Of a stretch of 64,000 nucleotides of DNA, positions 20,429 to 30,741 are shown one piece after another. Origin of the DNA: Leclercia sp. AS011 (GTDB lineage Bacteria > Pseudomonadota > Gammaproteobacteria > Enterobacterales > Enterobacteriaceae); NCBI RefSeq assembly GCF_037152535.1, contig NZ_JBBCMA010000003.1, positions 124,001-188,000 of the forward strand. The letters run 5' to 3'. The notes below the pieces were generated by a model. That model searched no databases. It saw only the letters and a program-made list of their open reading frames with translations, and was not told the DNA's origin. The translations under genes and the position numbers were made by a program. The stretch's first letter is position 1, and every line of letters begins with the position of its first letter.

Positions 20429-20878
20429 ATGGCTGTAGTCGGAATTTTTGTCGGCACCATGTACGGCAATTCGCTGCTGGTGGCCGAAGAGGCCGAAGCA
20501 ATTCTCGCCGGGCAGGGCCATAAAGCCACGGTCTATGAAGATCCCGAGCTGGCCGACTGGGAAAAATACCAGGGCCAGTATGCGCTGGTGGTCACCTCGA
20601 CAACCGGGCAGGGCGATCTGCCGGACAGTATCGTCCCGCTGTTCCAGGGCATTAAAGATAAGCTCGGTTATCAGCCGGAGATGCGCTACGGCATCATCGC
20701 GCTGGGAGACAGCACCTACGCCAATTTCTGCGGTGGCGGCAAGCAGTTCGATGCCCTGTTGCAGGAGCAAAGTGCGCAGCGCGTGGGTGAAATGCTGATG
20801 ATTGATGCCTCTGAACATCCAGAACCGGAAAGCCAGTCCAACCCCTGGGTCGAACACTGGGGCACGCTTCTCGGCTAA
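20429..20878 (+). CDS. yqcA: YqcA, flavodoxin-like protein
   Basis: 149-residue short flavodoxin; binds FMN. The phosphate loop is FVGTMYGNS (about 7-15), and the FMN-contact segments are [12 protein letters not shown] and [11 protein letters not shown]. The physiological partner is not established. Third gene of the yqcC-truC-yqcA set. Confidence 0.93.
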   Translation: MAVVGIFVGTMYGNSLLVAEEAEAILAGQGHKATVYEDPELADWEKYQGQYALVVTSTTGQGDLPDSIVPLFQGIKDKLGYQPEMRYGIIALGDSTYANFCGGGKQFDALLQEQSAQRVGEMLMIDASEHPEPESQSNPWVEHWGTLLG

Positions 20879-20884
20879 ATACTT

Positions 20885-20906
20885 GCCCTCCCGGCCACGG
20901 GAGGGC
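20885..20906 (+). repeat. Strong hairpin after yqcA
   Basis: A 9-bp perfect stem (GCCCTCCCG / CGGGAGGGC, loop GCCA) lies 6 nt past the yqcA stop. No T-run follows, so factor-independent termination is uncertain. Confidence 0.5.
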
Positions 20907-21238
20907 GATCCCCCGCGTCAAGCGACCTGATTCACACTCTGCTCTTTCTCTTCTGCTGTTTTCTCTCTCAGCCACGTTTCCGTGAACTATCTTCCATTGA
21001 GTTAGGCTTATGCCATAAACAACCTCAAACCCTCCCGCCAATGTTGTGTTGTTGCACGGTGAGAGGGGCCTGGATCCTTCCTTATACTTTTTCCGCCAGT
21101 TATTAAAAATGCAGTCAGTAAGGCAAAAGACCTCATCGTTTGAACTGCACAAAACACATACACGTCATTCTGATTACCCTACCGGTTGTGCTGTTCAGAA
21201 TGAACGTAGCGGAAAAGCTATGATTCAGGAGTGCAAGA
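20907..21238 (+). promoter_or_regulatory. gudP upstream region with an inverted repeat
   Basis: About 330 bp before gudP. An 8-bp inverted repeat CATTCTGA / TCAGAATG (21166-21173 and 21195-21202, 21-nt gap) lies 37 bp before the ATG. E. coli gudPXD is controlled by the diacid-sensing regulator CdaR, so this may be its site or a leader hairpin; the link is a guess. AGGAG for gudP is at 21227. I see no gene in the rest. Confidence 0.4.
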
Positions 21239-22594
21239 ATGAGTACATTAAGCCAGGCGGCGAGCAGCGCTGAAAAGCGCACCAACGCTCGCTATTGGAT
21301 AGTGGTGATGCTGTTTATCGTCACATCCTTTAACTATGGCGACCGCGCCACGCTGTCGATTGCCGGTTCGGAAATGGCAAAAGATATCGGTCTGGATCCG
21401 GTCGGTATGGGTTATGTTTTCTCCGCATTTTCATGGGCCTATGTTATTGGCCAAATCCCTGGCGGTTGGTTGCTTGACCGCTTCGGTTCAAAGCGTGTCT
21501 ACTTCTGGTCCATCTTTATCTGGTCGATGTTTACCCTGCTGCAGGGCTTCGTCGATATCTTTAACGGCTTTGGCATTATTGTCGCGCTCTTCACCCTGCG
21601 CTTCCTCGTCGGGCTGGCAGAGGCACCTTCCTTCCCGGGTAACAGCCGCATAGTGGCAGCCTGGTTCCCGGCGCAGGAGAGGGGAACGGCGGTATCCATT
21701 TTTAACTCCGCGCAATACTTTGCCACCGTGATCTTCGCCCCGATCATGGGCTGGCTGACCCACGAGGTGGGCTGGTCGCACGTGTTCTTCTTTATGGGCG
21801 GTCTGGGCATCGTCATCAGCTTTGTCTGGCTGAAGGTGATCCATGAGCCGAACCAGCATCCGGGCGTAAACCAGAAAGAGCTGGACTACATCGCCGCAGG
21901 CGGTGCGCTGATCAACATGGATCAGGCGAAAAGCAAAGAGAAAGTGCCGTTCAGCCAGAAGTGGGGCCAGATTAAACAGCTGGTGGGTTCCCGCATGATG
22001 GTCGGCATCTACCTCGGCCAGTACTGCATCAACGCCTTAACCTACTTCTTTATCACCTGGTTCCCGGTCTATCTGGTGCAGGCCCGCGGCATGTCGATCC
22101 TGAAAGCCGGGTTTGTGGCCTCGGTTCCGGCGATCTGCGGCTTTGTGGGCGGCGTGCTGGGCGGGGTGATTTCCGACTGGCTGATGCGTCGTACCGGTTC
22201 CCTGAATATCGCCCGTAAGACGCCGATCGTGCTGGGGATGCTGCTCTCCATGTCGATGGTGGTGTGTAACTACGTTGACGCCGAGTGGATGATTATCGGC
22301 TTCATGGCGATGGCCTTCTTCGGGAAAGGTATCGGGGCGCTGGGCTGGGCGGTGATGGCAGATACTGCGCCGAAAGAGATCAGCGGCCTGAGCGGCGGTT
22401 TGTTCAATATGTTCGGCAACATCTCCGGGATCGTCACCCCGATTGCTATCGGTTATATCGTCGGCACCACCGGGTCATTCAACGGGGCGCTGATTTATGT
22501 GGGTATTCACGCCCTGGTGGCGGTGCTGAGCTACCTGGTGCTGGTGGGTGATATCAAACGTATTGAACTGAAACCTGTCGCGGAGCGTTCATGA
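21239..22594 (+). CDS. gudP: GudP, D-glucarate/galactarate transporter
   Basis: MFS transporter of the anion:cation symporter family that imports D-glucarate and related diacids. The 451 residues are one more than E. coli. About 12 membrane helices; loop 2-3 motif [15 protein letters not shown] and [11 protein letters not shown] are typical. First gene of a four-gene cluster: its stop overlaps the gudX start. AGGAG lies 7 nt before the ATG. Confidence 0.95.
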   Translation: MSTLSQAASSAEKRTNARYWIVVMLFIVTSFNYGDRATLSIAGSEMAKDIGLDPVGMGYVFSAFSWAYVIGQIPGGWLLDRFGSKRVYFWSIFIWSMFTLLQGFVDIFNGFGIIVALFTLRFLVGLAEAPSFPGNSRIVAAWFPAQERGTAVSIFNSAQYFATVIFAPIMGWLTHEVGWSHVFFFMGGLGIVISFVWLKVIHEPNQHPGVNQKELDYIAAGGALINMDQAKSKEKVPFSQKWGQIKQLVGSRMMVGIYLGQYCINALTYFFITWFPVYLVQARGMSILKAGFVASVPAICGFVGGVLGGVISDWLMRRTGSLNIARKTPIVLGMLLSMSMVVCNYVDAEWMIIGFMAMAFFGKGIGALGWAVMADTAPKEISGLSGGLFNMFGNISGIVTPIAIGYIVGTTGSFNGALIYVGIHALVAVLSYLVLVGDIKRIELKPVAERS

Positions 22595-23934
22595 TGAGTA
22601 TGCAATCGAGTCCTGTTGTTACCGACATGAAGGTGATCCCGGTTGCCGGTCAGGACAGCATGCTGCTGAACATCGGCGGCGCGCACAACGCCTGGTTTAC
22701 CCGCAACATCGTGGTGCTGACCGATAACGCCGGGAATACCGGCGTTGGGGAAGCCCCCGGCGGGGAGGTGATCTACCAGACTCTGGTGGATGCCATCCCC
22801 CAGGTGGTCGGTCAGGAGGTCGCGCGGCTGAACAAAGTGGTCCAGCGCGTCCACAAGGGCAACCAGTCTGCCGATTTCGATACCTTCGGCAAAGGGGCCT
22901 GGACATTTGAACTGCGGGTCAATGCCGTCGCGGCGCTGGAAGCGGCGCTGCTGGATCTGCTCGGCAAAGCGCTGAACGTGCCGGTGTGCGAACTGCTCGG
23001 CCCGGGCAAGCAGCGTGATGCGGTCACCGTGCTGGGCTATCTCTTCTACCTGGGCGATCGCACCAAAACCGATCTGCCCTATCTGGCGCGTTCACCGGGC
23101 AGCCACGACTGGTATCACCTGCGTCATCAGGAGGCGCTCTCCAGCGAGGCGGTGGTGCGGCTGGCGGAAGCGGCCCAGGATCGCTACGGCTTTAAGGATT
23201 TCAAACTGAAAGGCGGCGTGCTGCCGGGTGAGCAGGAAATTGACAGTGCCCGCGCCCTGAAAAAACGCTTCCCGGATGCGCGTATTACCGTCGACCCTAA
23301 TGGGGCCTGGCTGCTGGATGAGGCTATCGCCTTGTGCAAAGGGCTGGGCGATGTTCTGACCTATGCCGAAGATCCGTGCGGCGCTGAGCAGGGCTTCTCG
23401 GGCCGTGAGGTGATGGCCGAGTTCCGCCGCGCCACCGGTCTGCCGGTAGCGACCAATATGATTGCCACTAACTGGCGCGAGATGGGCCATGCGGTGATGC
23501 TGAACTCGGTGGACATCCCGCTGGCGGATCCGCACTTCTGGACCCTCTCCGGCGCGGTACGCGTGGCACAGTTGTGCGACGACTGGGGTCTAACCTGGGG
23601 TTGCCACTCCAACAACCATTTCGATATCTCGCTGGCGATGTTTACCCACGTCGGTGCCGCCGCACCGGGTACGCCAACGGCTATCGACACCCACTGGATC
23701 TGGCAGGAGGGCGAAGCGCGCCTGACCAAAAATCCACTGGAAATTAAACACGGCAAGATTGCCGTACCGGATGCACCGGGGCTTGGCGTGGAGCTCGACT
23801 GGGATCAGATCCACAAAGCCCATGAAGCCTATAAGAAACTGCCCGGCGGCGCGCGTAACGACGCAGGCCCGATGCAGTATCTTATTCCCGGCTGGACATT
23901 TGACCGCAAACGCCCGGCGTTCGGTCGCCACTGA
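22591..23934 (+). CDS. gudX: GudX, glucarate dehydratase-related protein
   Basis: Enolase-superfamily paralogue of GudD (447 residues; E. coli 446). The catalytic Lys-X-Lys in [13 protein letters not shown] (about K205/K207), the metal ligands [16 protein letters not shown] and ATNMIATNW, and the His-Asp dyad near [13 protein letters not shown] are all kept. In E. coli the related protein (GlucDRP) has only weak glucarate/idarate dehydratase activity, so its true role is unknown. Start options 22591 (ATG overlapping the gudP stop) and 22594 lie next to each other; both give the same protein core. Confidence 0.92.
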   Translation: MMSMQSSPVVTDMKVIPVAGQDSMLLNIGGAHNAWFTRNIVVLTDNAGNTGVGEAPGGEVIYQTLVDAIPQVVGQEVARLNKVVQRVHKGNQSADFDTFGKGAWTFELRVNAVAALEAALLDLLGKALNVPVCELLGPGKQRDAVTVLGYLFYLGDRTKTDLPYLARSPGSHDWYHLRHQEALSSEAVVRLAEAAQDRYGFKDFKLKGGVLPGEQEIDSARALKKRFPDARITVDPNGAWLLDEAIALCKGLGDVLTYAEDPCGAEQGFSGREVMAEFRRATGLPVATNMIATNWREMGHAVMLNSVDIPLADPHFWTLSGAVRVAQLCDDWGLTWGCHSNNHFDISLAMFTHVGAAAPGTPTAIDTHWIWQEGEARLTKNPLEIKHGKIAVPDAPGLGVELDWDQIHKAHEAYKKLPGGARNDAGPMQYLIPGWTFDRKRPAFGRH

Positions 23935-23949
23935 TTAAAGGATTGAATT

Positions 23950-25287
23950 ATGAGCACATTTACTACGCCTGTTGTCACTTCCATGCAGATTATTCCGGTT
24001 GCCGGTCATGACAGCATGCTGATGAACCTGAGTGGGGCTCATGCCCCGTTCTTCACCCGTAATATCGTGATTATCAAAGACAACTCCGGCCATACCGGCG
24101 TGGGTGAAATCCCGGGCGGCGAGAAGATCCGCAAAACCCTGGAAGATGCGATCCCGCTGGTGGTGGGTAAAACCCTGGGCGCGTACAAAAACATTCTTAA
24201 TGCGGTACGAAATGAATTTGCCGACCGTGATGCGGCCGGTCGCGGCCTGCAAACCTTTGACCTGCGCACCACCATTCACGTAGTTACCGGGATTGAAGCG
24301 GCGATGCTTGACCTGCTGGGCCAGCACCTGGGCGTCAACGTGGCGTCATTGCTGGGCGACGGGCAGCAGCGCAGCGAAGTCGAGATGCTGGGTTATCTGT
24401 TCTTCGTCGGCAACCGCAAGCTGACCCCGCTGCCGTACCAGAGCCAGCCGGATGAAAAATGCGACTGGTACCGTCTGCGCCATGAAGAGGCGATGACCCC
24501 GGACGCGGTGGTGCGTCTGGCGGAGGCGGCCTACGAAAAATACGGCTTTAACGACTTCAAACTGAAAGGCGGCGTGCTGGCCGGGGAAGAGGAGGCGGAA
24601 TCCATTATCGCCCTGGCGAAACGCTTCCCGCAGGCGCGCGTTACCCTCGACCCCAACGGGGCCTGGTCGCTGGAAGAGGCGATCCGCATCGGTAAGCGCC
24701 TGAAGGGCGTGCTGGCGTACGCGGAAGATCCGTGCGGGGCCGAGCAGGGCTTCTCAGGCCGTGAAGTGATGGCCGAGTTCCGCCGCGCTACCGGTCTGCC
24801 AACCGCCACTAACATGATCGCCACCGACTGGCGTCAGATGGGCCATACCCTCTCCCTGCAGTCGGTCGACATTCCGCTGGCGGATCCGCACTTCTGGACT
24901 ATGCAGGGCTCGGTGCGCGTGGCCCAGATGTGTCACGAGTTCGGCCTGACCTGGGGCTCGCATTCCAATAACCACTTCGATATCTCGCTGGCGATGTTCA
25001 CCCATGTGGCCGCGGCTGCGCCGGGCAATATCACCGCCATTGACACCCACTGGATCTGGCAGGAGGGCAACCAGCGCCTGACCAAACAGCCGTTCGAAAT
25101 TAAGGGCGGGATGGTGCAGGTGCCGACCACTCCGGGTCTGGGCGTTGAGCTGGATATGGATCAGGTGATGAAGGCGCACGAACTGTATCTCCAGCACGGC
25201 CTGGGGGCGCGCGACGACGCGATGGCGATGCAGTACCTGATCCCGGAGTGGACCTTCAACAACAAACGCCCTTGCATGGTGCGTTAA
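23950..25287 (+). CDS. gudD: GudD, D-glucarate dehydratase
   Basis: Dehydrates D-glucarate (and L-idarate) to 5-keto-4-deoxyglucarate; an enolase-superfamily, mandelate-racemase-type enzyme using Mg2+. 445 residues (E. coli 446). Catalytic [12 protein letters not shown] lysines (about 207), metal ligands in TLDPNGAWS and [10 protein letters not shown], and the His in [16 protein letters not shown] are present. It lies 15 bp after gudX. GudX and GudD are long, nearly collinear paralogues. Confidence 0.96.
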   Translation: MSTFTTPVVTSMQIIPVAGHDSMLMNLSGAHAPFFTRNIVIIKDNSGHTGVGEIPGGEKIRKTLEDAIPLVVGKTLGAYKNILNAVRNEFADRDAAGRGLQTFDLRTTIHVVTGIEAAMLDLLGQHLGVNVASLLGDGQQRSEVEMLGYLFFVGNRKLTPLPYQSQPDEKCDWYRLRHEEAMTPDAVVRLAEAAYEKYGFNDFKLKGGVLAGEEEAESIIALAKRFPQARVTLDPNGAWSLEEAIRIGKRLKGVLAYAEDPCGAEQGFSGREVMAEFRRATGLPTATNMIATDWRQMGHTLSLQSVDIPLADPHFWTMQGSVRVAQMCHEFGLTWGSHSNNHFDISLAMFTHVAAAAPGNITAIDTHWIWQEGNQRLTKQPFEIKGGMVQVPTTPGLGVELDMDQVMKAHELYLQHGLGARDDAMAMQYLIPEWTFNNKRPCMVR

Positions 25288-25374
25288 GTCCGGTGCCGGT
25301 TCCTGCGGGAGTCGGCATTTTCTCTTGCGTGGCAGGTGTATGCTTATGGTAGTCAACATGCGTAAGGACGGCTT

Positions 25375-26514
25375 ATGAAAATAGTTATCGCACCGGACTC
25401 CTATAAAGAGAGCCTGAGTGCCCTGGCTGTGGCGACGGCGATCGAGCAGGGGTTTTGCGAGATATTCCCCACGGCAGAGTACGTTAAGCTGCCGGTCGCC
25501 GATGGCGGTGAAGGCACCGTGGAAGCGATGGTGGCCGCCACCCGGGGTGACATTATTCAGGTGCGGGTAACGGGGCCGCTCGGCGAGCATGTTGACGGTT
25601 TTTATGGCCGCTCCGGTGATGGCAAAAGCGCGTTTATCGAGATGGCGGCGGCCAGCGGTCTGGAGCTGGTTCCTCCGGCCCAGCGCAATCCGTTGAAAAC
25701 CACCTCCTGGGGAACCGGGGAGCTGATCCGCCACGCGCTGGATGCGGGCGTGAAACATATCATCATCGGCATTGGCGGCAGCGCCACCAACGATGGTGGT
25801 GCCGGGATGGTGCAGGCGCTGGGCGCGAAGCTGCTGGACGAGCAGGGGAACGCCATTGGCGCTGGCGGCGGCGAGCTGGAAAAGCTGGCCCGTATCGATA
25901 TCAGCGGTCTGGATAAGCGGCTGGCGGGGTGCCGGATTGAAGTGGCCTGCGACGTTACCAACCCGCTGACCGGTGAAAACGGCGCGACCGCCGTGTTTGG
26001 CCCGCAAAAAGGGGCCACGCCGGAGATGATGACGCGGCTTGATGGGGCACTGACGCAGTATGCCCGGATCATCGCCCGCGACCTTGATGTCGACGTGCTC
26101 GGCCTGGCCGGCGGCGGTGCCGCAGGCGGCATGGGGGCGGCGTTATACGCTTTTTGCGGCGCGCAGCTGCGTCAGGGCATTGAGATTGTGACCGATGCGC
26201 TTAACCTCGACAGCCTGGTGGCCGACGCCGATCTGGTGATCACCGGCGAAGGGCGGATCGACAGCCAGACTATTCATGGCAAAGTCCCGGTGGGGGTGGC
26301 GAAGATCGCGAAACGCCACAACAAACCGGTGATCGGCCTGGCGGGCAGCCTGACGGCGGATGTCGGCGTGGTGCACGATCATGGCATCGACGCGGTATTC
26401 AGCGTGATCTACACCGTCTGCACGCTGGAGGAGGCGCTGGAAGACGCCGAAGAAAACGTGCGGATGGCGGCGAGAAATATTGCGGCGGTGCTGAAGATGG
26501 GGATGGGGGGGTAG
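25375..26514 (+). CDS. garK: Glycerate 2-kinase (GarK/GlxK family)
   Basis: Phosphorylates D-glycerate to 2-phosphoglycerate, the end of the glucarate/galactarate route after aldolase and reductase steps. 379 residues (family about 381). Signatures: IAPDSYKESLSA at the N-terminus, VADGGEGTVEAM, IGIGGSATNDGGAGM (about 129-143), and VITGEGRIDSQTIHGK near 288. Located 87 bp after gudD, likely in the same unit or with its own promoter. The aldolase (garL) and tartronate semialdehyde reductase (garR) are not in this window. GarK and GlxK cannot be told apart with certainty here; the gud context favours GarK. Confidence 0.8.
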   Translation: MKIVIAPDSYKESLSALAVATAIEQGFCEIFPTAEYVKLPVADGGEGTVEAMVAATRGDIIQVRVTGPLGEHVDGFYGRSGDGKSAFIEMAAASGLELVPPAQRNPLKTTSWGTGELIRHALDAGVKHIIIGIGGSATNDGGAGMVQALGAKLLDEQGNAIGAGGGELEKLARIDISGLDKRLAGCRIEVACDVTNPLTGENGATAVFGPQKGATPEMMTRLDGALTQYARIIARDLDVDVLGLAGGGAAGGMGAALYAFCGAQLRQGIEIVTDALNLDSLVADADLVITGEGRIDSQTIHGKVPVGVAKIAKRHNKPVIGLAGSLTADVGVVHDHGIDAVFSVIYTVCTLEEALEDAEENVRMAARNIAAVLKMGMGG

Positions 26515-26528
26515 CCCCTCACCGTAAT

Positions 26529-26549
26529 CCTCTCCCGCAAGGGGAGAGG
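26529..26549. repeat. Intergenic hairpin between convergent garK and barA
   Basis: A stem CCTCTCCC / GGGGAGAGG with loop GCAA. It resembles the recD/argA hairpin at 1143-1164, so this is a dispersed repeat which may end transcription of both genes. Confidence 0.6.
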
Positions 26550-26573
26550 GGATCGTCCGGGCGCATACTTTTG

Positions 26574-29333
26574 CTATGAGCCCAGCACCTTCATCGCTTC
26601 CCGCGTCACGTTATCCATCTCATCCAGCAGCTCCAGAAACTCCGGTTCCAGCTCGCTTTCCGGCGTCCCGGAACGCAGCTGCTGCTCCAGTAAATGACAC
26701 AGGTTCTTCAGACGCGGCACGCCGCTGTACCCGCAGCTGCCGTGCAGCTTATGGATCGCCCCGACCAGATCGTCCGGATTTTCCCCCACCAGCTGCTCTT
26801 CCACCTTATTGCGGATCTCCGGCAGGAAGGCCACCAGCATCTGCAGCATCTCCCGCGCCAGGTCGTTTTTGCCCGCCGCCTGACGCAGCGCCAGCTGCCA
26901 GTCGAGGGTGGCATTGACGTTAATCTGGACCTCGACGGCCTCCGCAGGCGCAATCCAGTTGCTTCCCGCCGGGCCGGGTTTGTAGCGCTGCAGCAGGTTA
27001 TGCAGCTTCTCTTCTTCAATCGGTTTTGCCAGATAGTCGTTCATCCCGGCGCTTAAGAGCTTCTCTTTCTGACCCGCCATCGCGTGGGCTGTCACGGCGA
27101 TCACCGGGGTTTGCTGCTGATGAGGTAGCTGGCGGATCAGCTCGCAGGCGCGGATCCCGTCCATGCCGGGCATCTGAATATCCATCATGATCAGGTCAAA
27201 CTGCATCTGCTTCGCCCGCTCAACGGCCTGCAGACCGCTCTCGCAAAGTTCAACATGCTGAACCTGATCCTCCAGCAGAGCGCCAATCAGCTTCAGGTTG
27301 GCGGGGTTATCATCCACCGCCATCACCGTCATCGGCAGCTTGCTCTCATCCATAACGAGCGATGCGGCATAGTGGTTCAGGCGGCAATACTCGGTCAGGG
27401 TTGGCAGCAGGCGCGTGGCGGTGAGCGGTTTCAGCAGACAGGCTGCCGCCCCGTCGTGCTTCAGCTCTTCGGCGTTGATCTGCGCATGGCACGGCAGAGC
27501 CAGCAGCAGGTAATCGGTCATTGAGGCCGCTTTTGCCAGCCGCTCCTGCTGCATGGTCAGCTCGCCGGTAAAGGTCACCGGGATCCCCATCAGCAGAATG
27601 TCGTAATGTTCAACCGGCAGCGTGGAAAATTCCGGGCTGTAAACCACCTCCAGCGGGGTGGTACTTAACACCTCCAGCGTACTTTGCGCGGCGGCGGCAT
27701 TGGCCTCTACATAGGCCAGACGTTTACCCTGCAGACAATTCATCGCCGATCGATCGGTCAGGACGTTCGGATTGAGGTCGAGATTGATATGGAACCAGAA
27801 GGTCGAGCCACGGTTAGGCTGGCTGTGGAAGGAGATATCGCCCCCCATCTCGTTCACCAGTTTCTGGGTGATGACCAGCCCCAGACCGGTGCCGCCATGA
27901 CGCCGGGAGATGCTGGCGTCGGCCTGACGGAAGGCCTGGAACAGCCGCGACTGATCGCGCTCAGGGATACCGATCCCGGTATCGCGGATCTGCACCTCAA
28001 GCTGCACTTTGGTATTGCTGATGGCGCGCTTTTCGACCAGTACGTCAATGTTGCCGCTCTCGGTGAACTTGATGGCGTTGCCCACCAGATTGGTGATCAC
28101 CTGCTGCAGGCGCAGCGGATCGCCAATCACGTTGTCCGGCACATCATTTTTGATGTTCAGGGTCAGCTCCAGCCCCTTGTCATGGGAGGAGTGCGCCAGC
28201 AGGGTAACCACCTCATCCAGCGCGTTGCGCAGCGGGAACGGAATGCTCTCCAGAATCAGCTTGCCCGCCTCGAGCTTGGAGAAGTCCAGCACGTCATTGA
28301 TGATGGCCAGCAGGTTGTTGGCCGAACGTTCAATGGTATGCAGGTGGTCGCGCTGGGTCGGGTTGAGTTCGGTTTTGAGCGTCAGGCGGGTAAAGCCAAT
28401 CACGCCGTTGAGCGGGGTGCGCAGCTCATGGGACATGTTCGCCAGGAATTCGGATTTAATGCGCGCCGCCTCCTGGGCGCGTTTTTTAGCCAGATCCAGC
28501 TCGACGTTCTGGATCTCCATCTGCTCCAGGGTTTCCCGCAGGTCAGAGGTGGCCTGATCGACGTTATGCTGCATCTCTTCATGGTAGGCCGCCAGTGACA
28601 TGGCCATCGAGTTGATACCGTTTTTCAGCATATCCAGCTCGCCGAGCATAAAGCCTTCCACGCGGCTGTCGAGCTGACCCCGGCGGATACGGTCAACGGT
28701 ATTGACCATGTTGCGGATCGGGCTGGTGACGTCACGCATCAGACGCCAGCCGAAGATCAGCGCGATGCCGATACAAAACAGCATCATCACCGTGGAGATA
28801 AATATTTCCCGGTACTGCTGCAGCCGCACGGACTTGAGATCCAGCTCCAGAGCCACATATCCCAGCATGTTGTTATTGGGCTTGGCATCCGACTCGGCAG
28901 ATTCATCCGGTGAATAGCTTTCCGAGATGATCGGCGTACGCAGGATCATCTTCTCACCCTGGCGGATCACGCTCAGCCGTGCCGGGAACGGCGTGTCGTT
29001 CGGCAGCTTCAGCACGCCGGGATCCTGCTGGATATTGGAGGTCACAAACAGGCGATTATGTTGGTCATACACCGAGATCGCCCGCACAATGTCCGAATGA
29101 CGGCGGTGCAGGATGCTGATGAGCTGGCCGATTGACTCGCGATTTTGCAGGGCCATGCCGTACTCGCTGGAGACCGCCAGCGGCTCAATAATGCTCGCCC
29201 CGGCGTCCTCGAGCTGGCGCTGGAGGTCGTTATAACGGTGCACCACAAAGAAGGTACTCAACAGCAAACCAATGAGTACGGTAGGGGCGAGGATCAAAAT
29301 CATCATGCGCGCACGCAGGCTGTAGTTGGTCAT
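26574..29333 (-). CDS. barA: BarA, hybrid histidine kinase of the BarA/UvrY system
   Basis: Membrane tripartite sensor kinase (919 residues; E. coli 918) that phosphorylates UvrY to switch on csrB and csrC. Order: TM1 (about 10-32), periplasmic sensor, TM2 (about 178-198), HAMP, HisKA with His302 in [14 protein letters not shown], HATPase ([25 protein letters not shown]), a receiver domain with [11 protein letters not shown] (about D718) and a C-terminal HPt domain with His861 in [13 protein letters not shown]. All phosphorelay residues are intact. The target csrB with its UvrY site is at 18697-19250 in this window. Divergent from rlmD (57-bp gap). Confidence 0.96.
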   Translation of the reverse strand: MTNYSLRARMMILILAPTVLIGLLLSTFFVVHRYNDLQRQLEDAGASIIEPLAVSSEYGMALQNRESIGQLISILHRRHSDIVRAISVYDQHNRLFVTSNIQQDPGVLKLPNDTPFPARLSVIRQGEKMILRTPIISESYSPDESAESDAKPNNNMLGYVALELDLKSVRLQQYREIFISTVMMLFCIGIALIFGWRLMRDVTSPIRNMVNTVDRIRRGQLDSRVEGFMLGELDMLKNGINSMAMSLAAYHEEMQHNVDQATSDLRETLEQMEIQNVELDLAKKRAQEAARIKSEFLANMSHELRTPLNGVIGFTRLTLKTELNPTQRDHLHTIERSANNLLAIINDVLDFSKLEAGKLILESIPFPLRNALDEVVTLLAHSSHDKGLELTLNIKNDVPDNVIGDPLRLQQVITNLVGNAIKFTESGNIDVLVEKRAISNTKVQLEVQIRDTGIGIPERDQSRLFQAFRQADASISRRHGGTGLGLVITQKLVNEMGGDISFHSQPNRGSTFWFHINLDLNPNVLTDRSAMNCLQGKRLAYVEANAAAAQSTLEVLSTTPLEVVYSPEFSTLPVEHYDILLMGIPVTFTGELTMQQERLAKAASMTDYLLLALPCHAQINAEELKHDGAAACLLKPLTATRLLPTLTEYCRLNHYAASLVMDESKLPMTVMAVDDNPANLKLIGALLEDQVQHVELCESGLQAVERAKQMQFDLIMMDIQMPGMDGIRACELIRQLPHQQQTPVIAVTAHAMAGQKEKLLSAGMNDYLAKPIEEEKLHNLLQRYKPGPAGSNWIAPAEAVEVQINVNATLDWQLALRQAAGKNDLAREMLQMLVAFLPEIRNKVEEQLVGENPDDLVGAIHKLHGSCGYSGVPRLKNLCHLLEQQLRSGTPESELEPEFLELLDEMDNVTREAMKVLGS

Positions 29334-29390
29334 GGAGTTCCGTTATGGGACAATTAGAGTCAATATGTTCATTTGAGATAATACCCGGCA

Positions 29391-30689
29391 ATGGCGCAAT
29401 TCTACTCTGCAAAGCGGCGCGTGACGACGCGTCAGATCATAACTGTTGATGTGACAGACCTCGACCCCTTCGGTCAGGGGGTGGCGCGCCATGATGGTAA
29501 AGCCCTGTTTATTCCCGGCCTGCTGCCCGACGAGCGGGCGGAGATCGTCCTGACGGAAGAGAAACGTCAGTACGCCCGCGGGCAGGTAAAACGCCGTCTT
29601 AACGACAGCCCGCAGCGCGAGACGCCGCGCTGCCCACACTTTGGCGTCTGCGGCGGCTGCCAACAGCAGCATGCCAGCGTCGCGTTACAGGAGCGTAGCA
29701 AAAGCAATGCCCTGGCGCGCCTGCTGAAGCATGAGGTCAACGAGGTGATCGCCGATAAGCCCTGGGGCTACCGTCGCCGGGCGCGCCTGAGCCTCAACTA
29801 TCAGCCGAAAACCGCGCGTCTGGAGATGGGCTTTCGCAAGGCCAACTCCAGCGACATCGTCGATGTGAAACAGTGCCCCATTCTGGTGCCCCGTCTTGAG
29901 GCATTGCTGCCAGAAGTGCGCAAATGCCTCGCTGACCTGCAGGGCGTTCGCCACCTGGGCCACGTCGAACTGGTGCTGGCAAACAGCGGTCCGCTGATGG
30001 TGCTGCGCCATACTGCACCGCTTTCGGCCAAAGATCGCGAAAAACTGGAACGCTTTTCGCATTCCCATGAGCTTGACCTTTATCTCGCCCCGCAAAGCGA
30101 GATACTTGAGCAACTGAGCGGTGAAACGCCCTGGTATGATTCAGACGGGCTACGCTTAACGTTCAGCCCGCGCGATTTCATTCAGGTCAATGATGGCGTT
30201 AACCAGCAGATGGTCGCGACCGCGCTGGACTGGCTGGATATTCAGCCTGAGGATCGGGTTCTCGATCTGTTCTGCGGGATGGGCAACTTTACCCTGCCGC
30301 TGGCAAAACGGGCGCACAGCGTGGTGGGTGTTGAAGGCGTGGCGGCGCTGGTGGAGAAAGGGCGCGACAACGCGATTCACAACGGGCTGCAAAACGTGAC
30401 ATTTTTTCACGAGAATCTGGAAGAGGATGTCACCCAACAGCCCTGGGCGGCCCACGGCTTTGACAAAATTCTGCTGGATCCCGCCCGTGCCGGTGCGCCA
30501 GGCGTGATGCAGCATATTATTAAACTCGCCCCTAAACGCGTGGTCTATGTTTCCTGTAACCCGGCGACGCTTGCCCGGGACAGCGAGGCACTATTAGCGG
30601 CGGGTTACCAGATTCAGCGTCTGGCAATGCTTGATATGTTCCCGCACACTGGACATCTGGAATCAATGGCGTTGTTTGAACACAACTGA
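29391..30689 (+). CDS. rlmD: RlmD, 23S rRNA (uracil1939-C5)-methyltransferase
   Basis: SAM-dependent enzyme that makes m5U1939 in 23S rRNA. 432 residues (E. coli 433). A TRAM domain near the N-terminus, a 4Fe-4S site with cysteines in [17 protein letters not shown] and VKQCPIL, the SAM motif [16 protein letters not shown] and the catalytic cysteine in [13 protein letters not shown]. relA follows after 52 bp. Formerly rumA. Confidence 0.95.
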   Translation: MAQFYSAKRRVTTRQIITVDVTDLDPFGQGVARHDGKALFIPGLLPDERAEIVLTEEKRQYARGQVKRRLNDSPQRETPRCPHFGVCGGCQQQHASVALQERSKSNALARLLKHEVNEVIADKPWGYRRRARLSLNYQPKTARLEMGFRKANSSDIVDVKQCPILVPRLEALLPEVRKCLADLQGVRHLGHVELVLANSGPLMVLRHTAPLSAKDREKLERFSHSHELDLYLAPQSEILEQLSGETPWYDSDGLRLTFSPRDFIQVNDGVNQQMVATALDWLDIQPEDRVLDLFCGMGNFTLPLAKRAHSVVGVEGVAALVEKGRDNAIHNGLQNVTFFHENLEEDVTQQPWAAHGFDKILLDPARAGAPGVMQHIIKLAPKRVVYVSCNPATLARDSEALLAAGYQIQRLAMLDMFPHTGHLESMALFEHN

Positions 30690-30741
30690 TGAGTTTCGGC
30701 TTGTCGAATTCGACAGGCAAGGGTCCCTAAAGGAGAGGACA

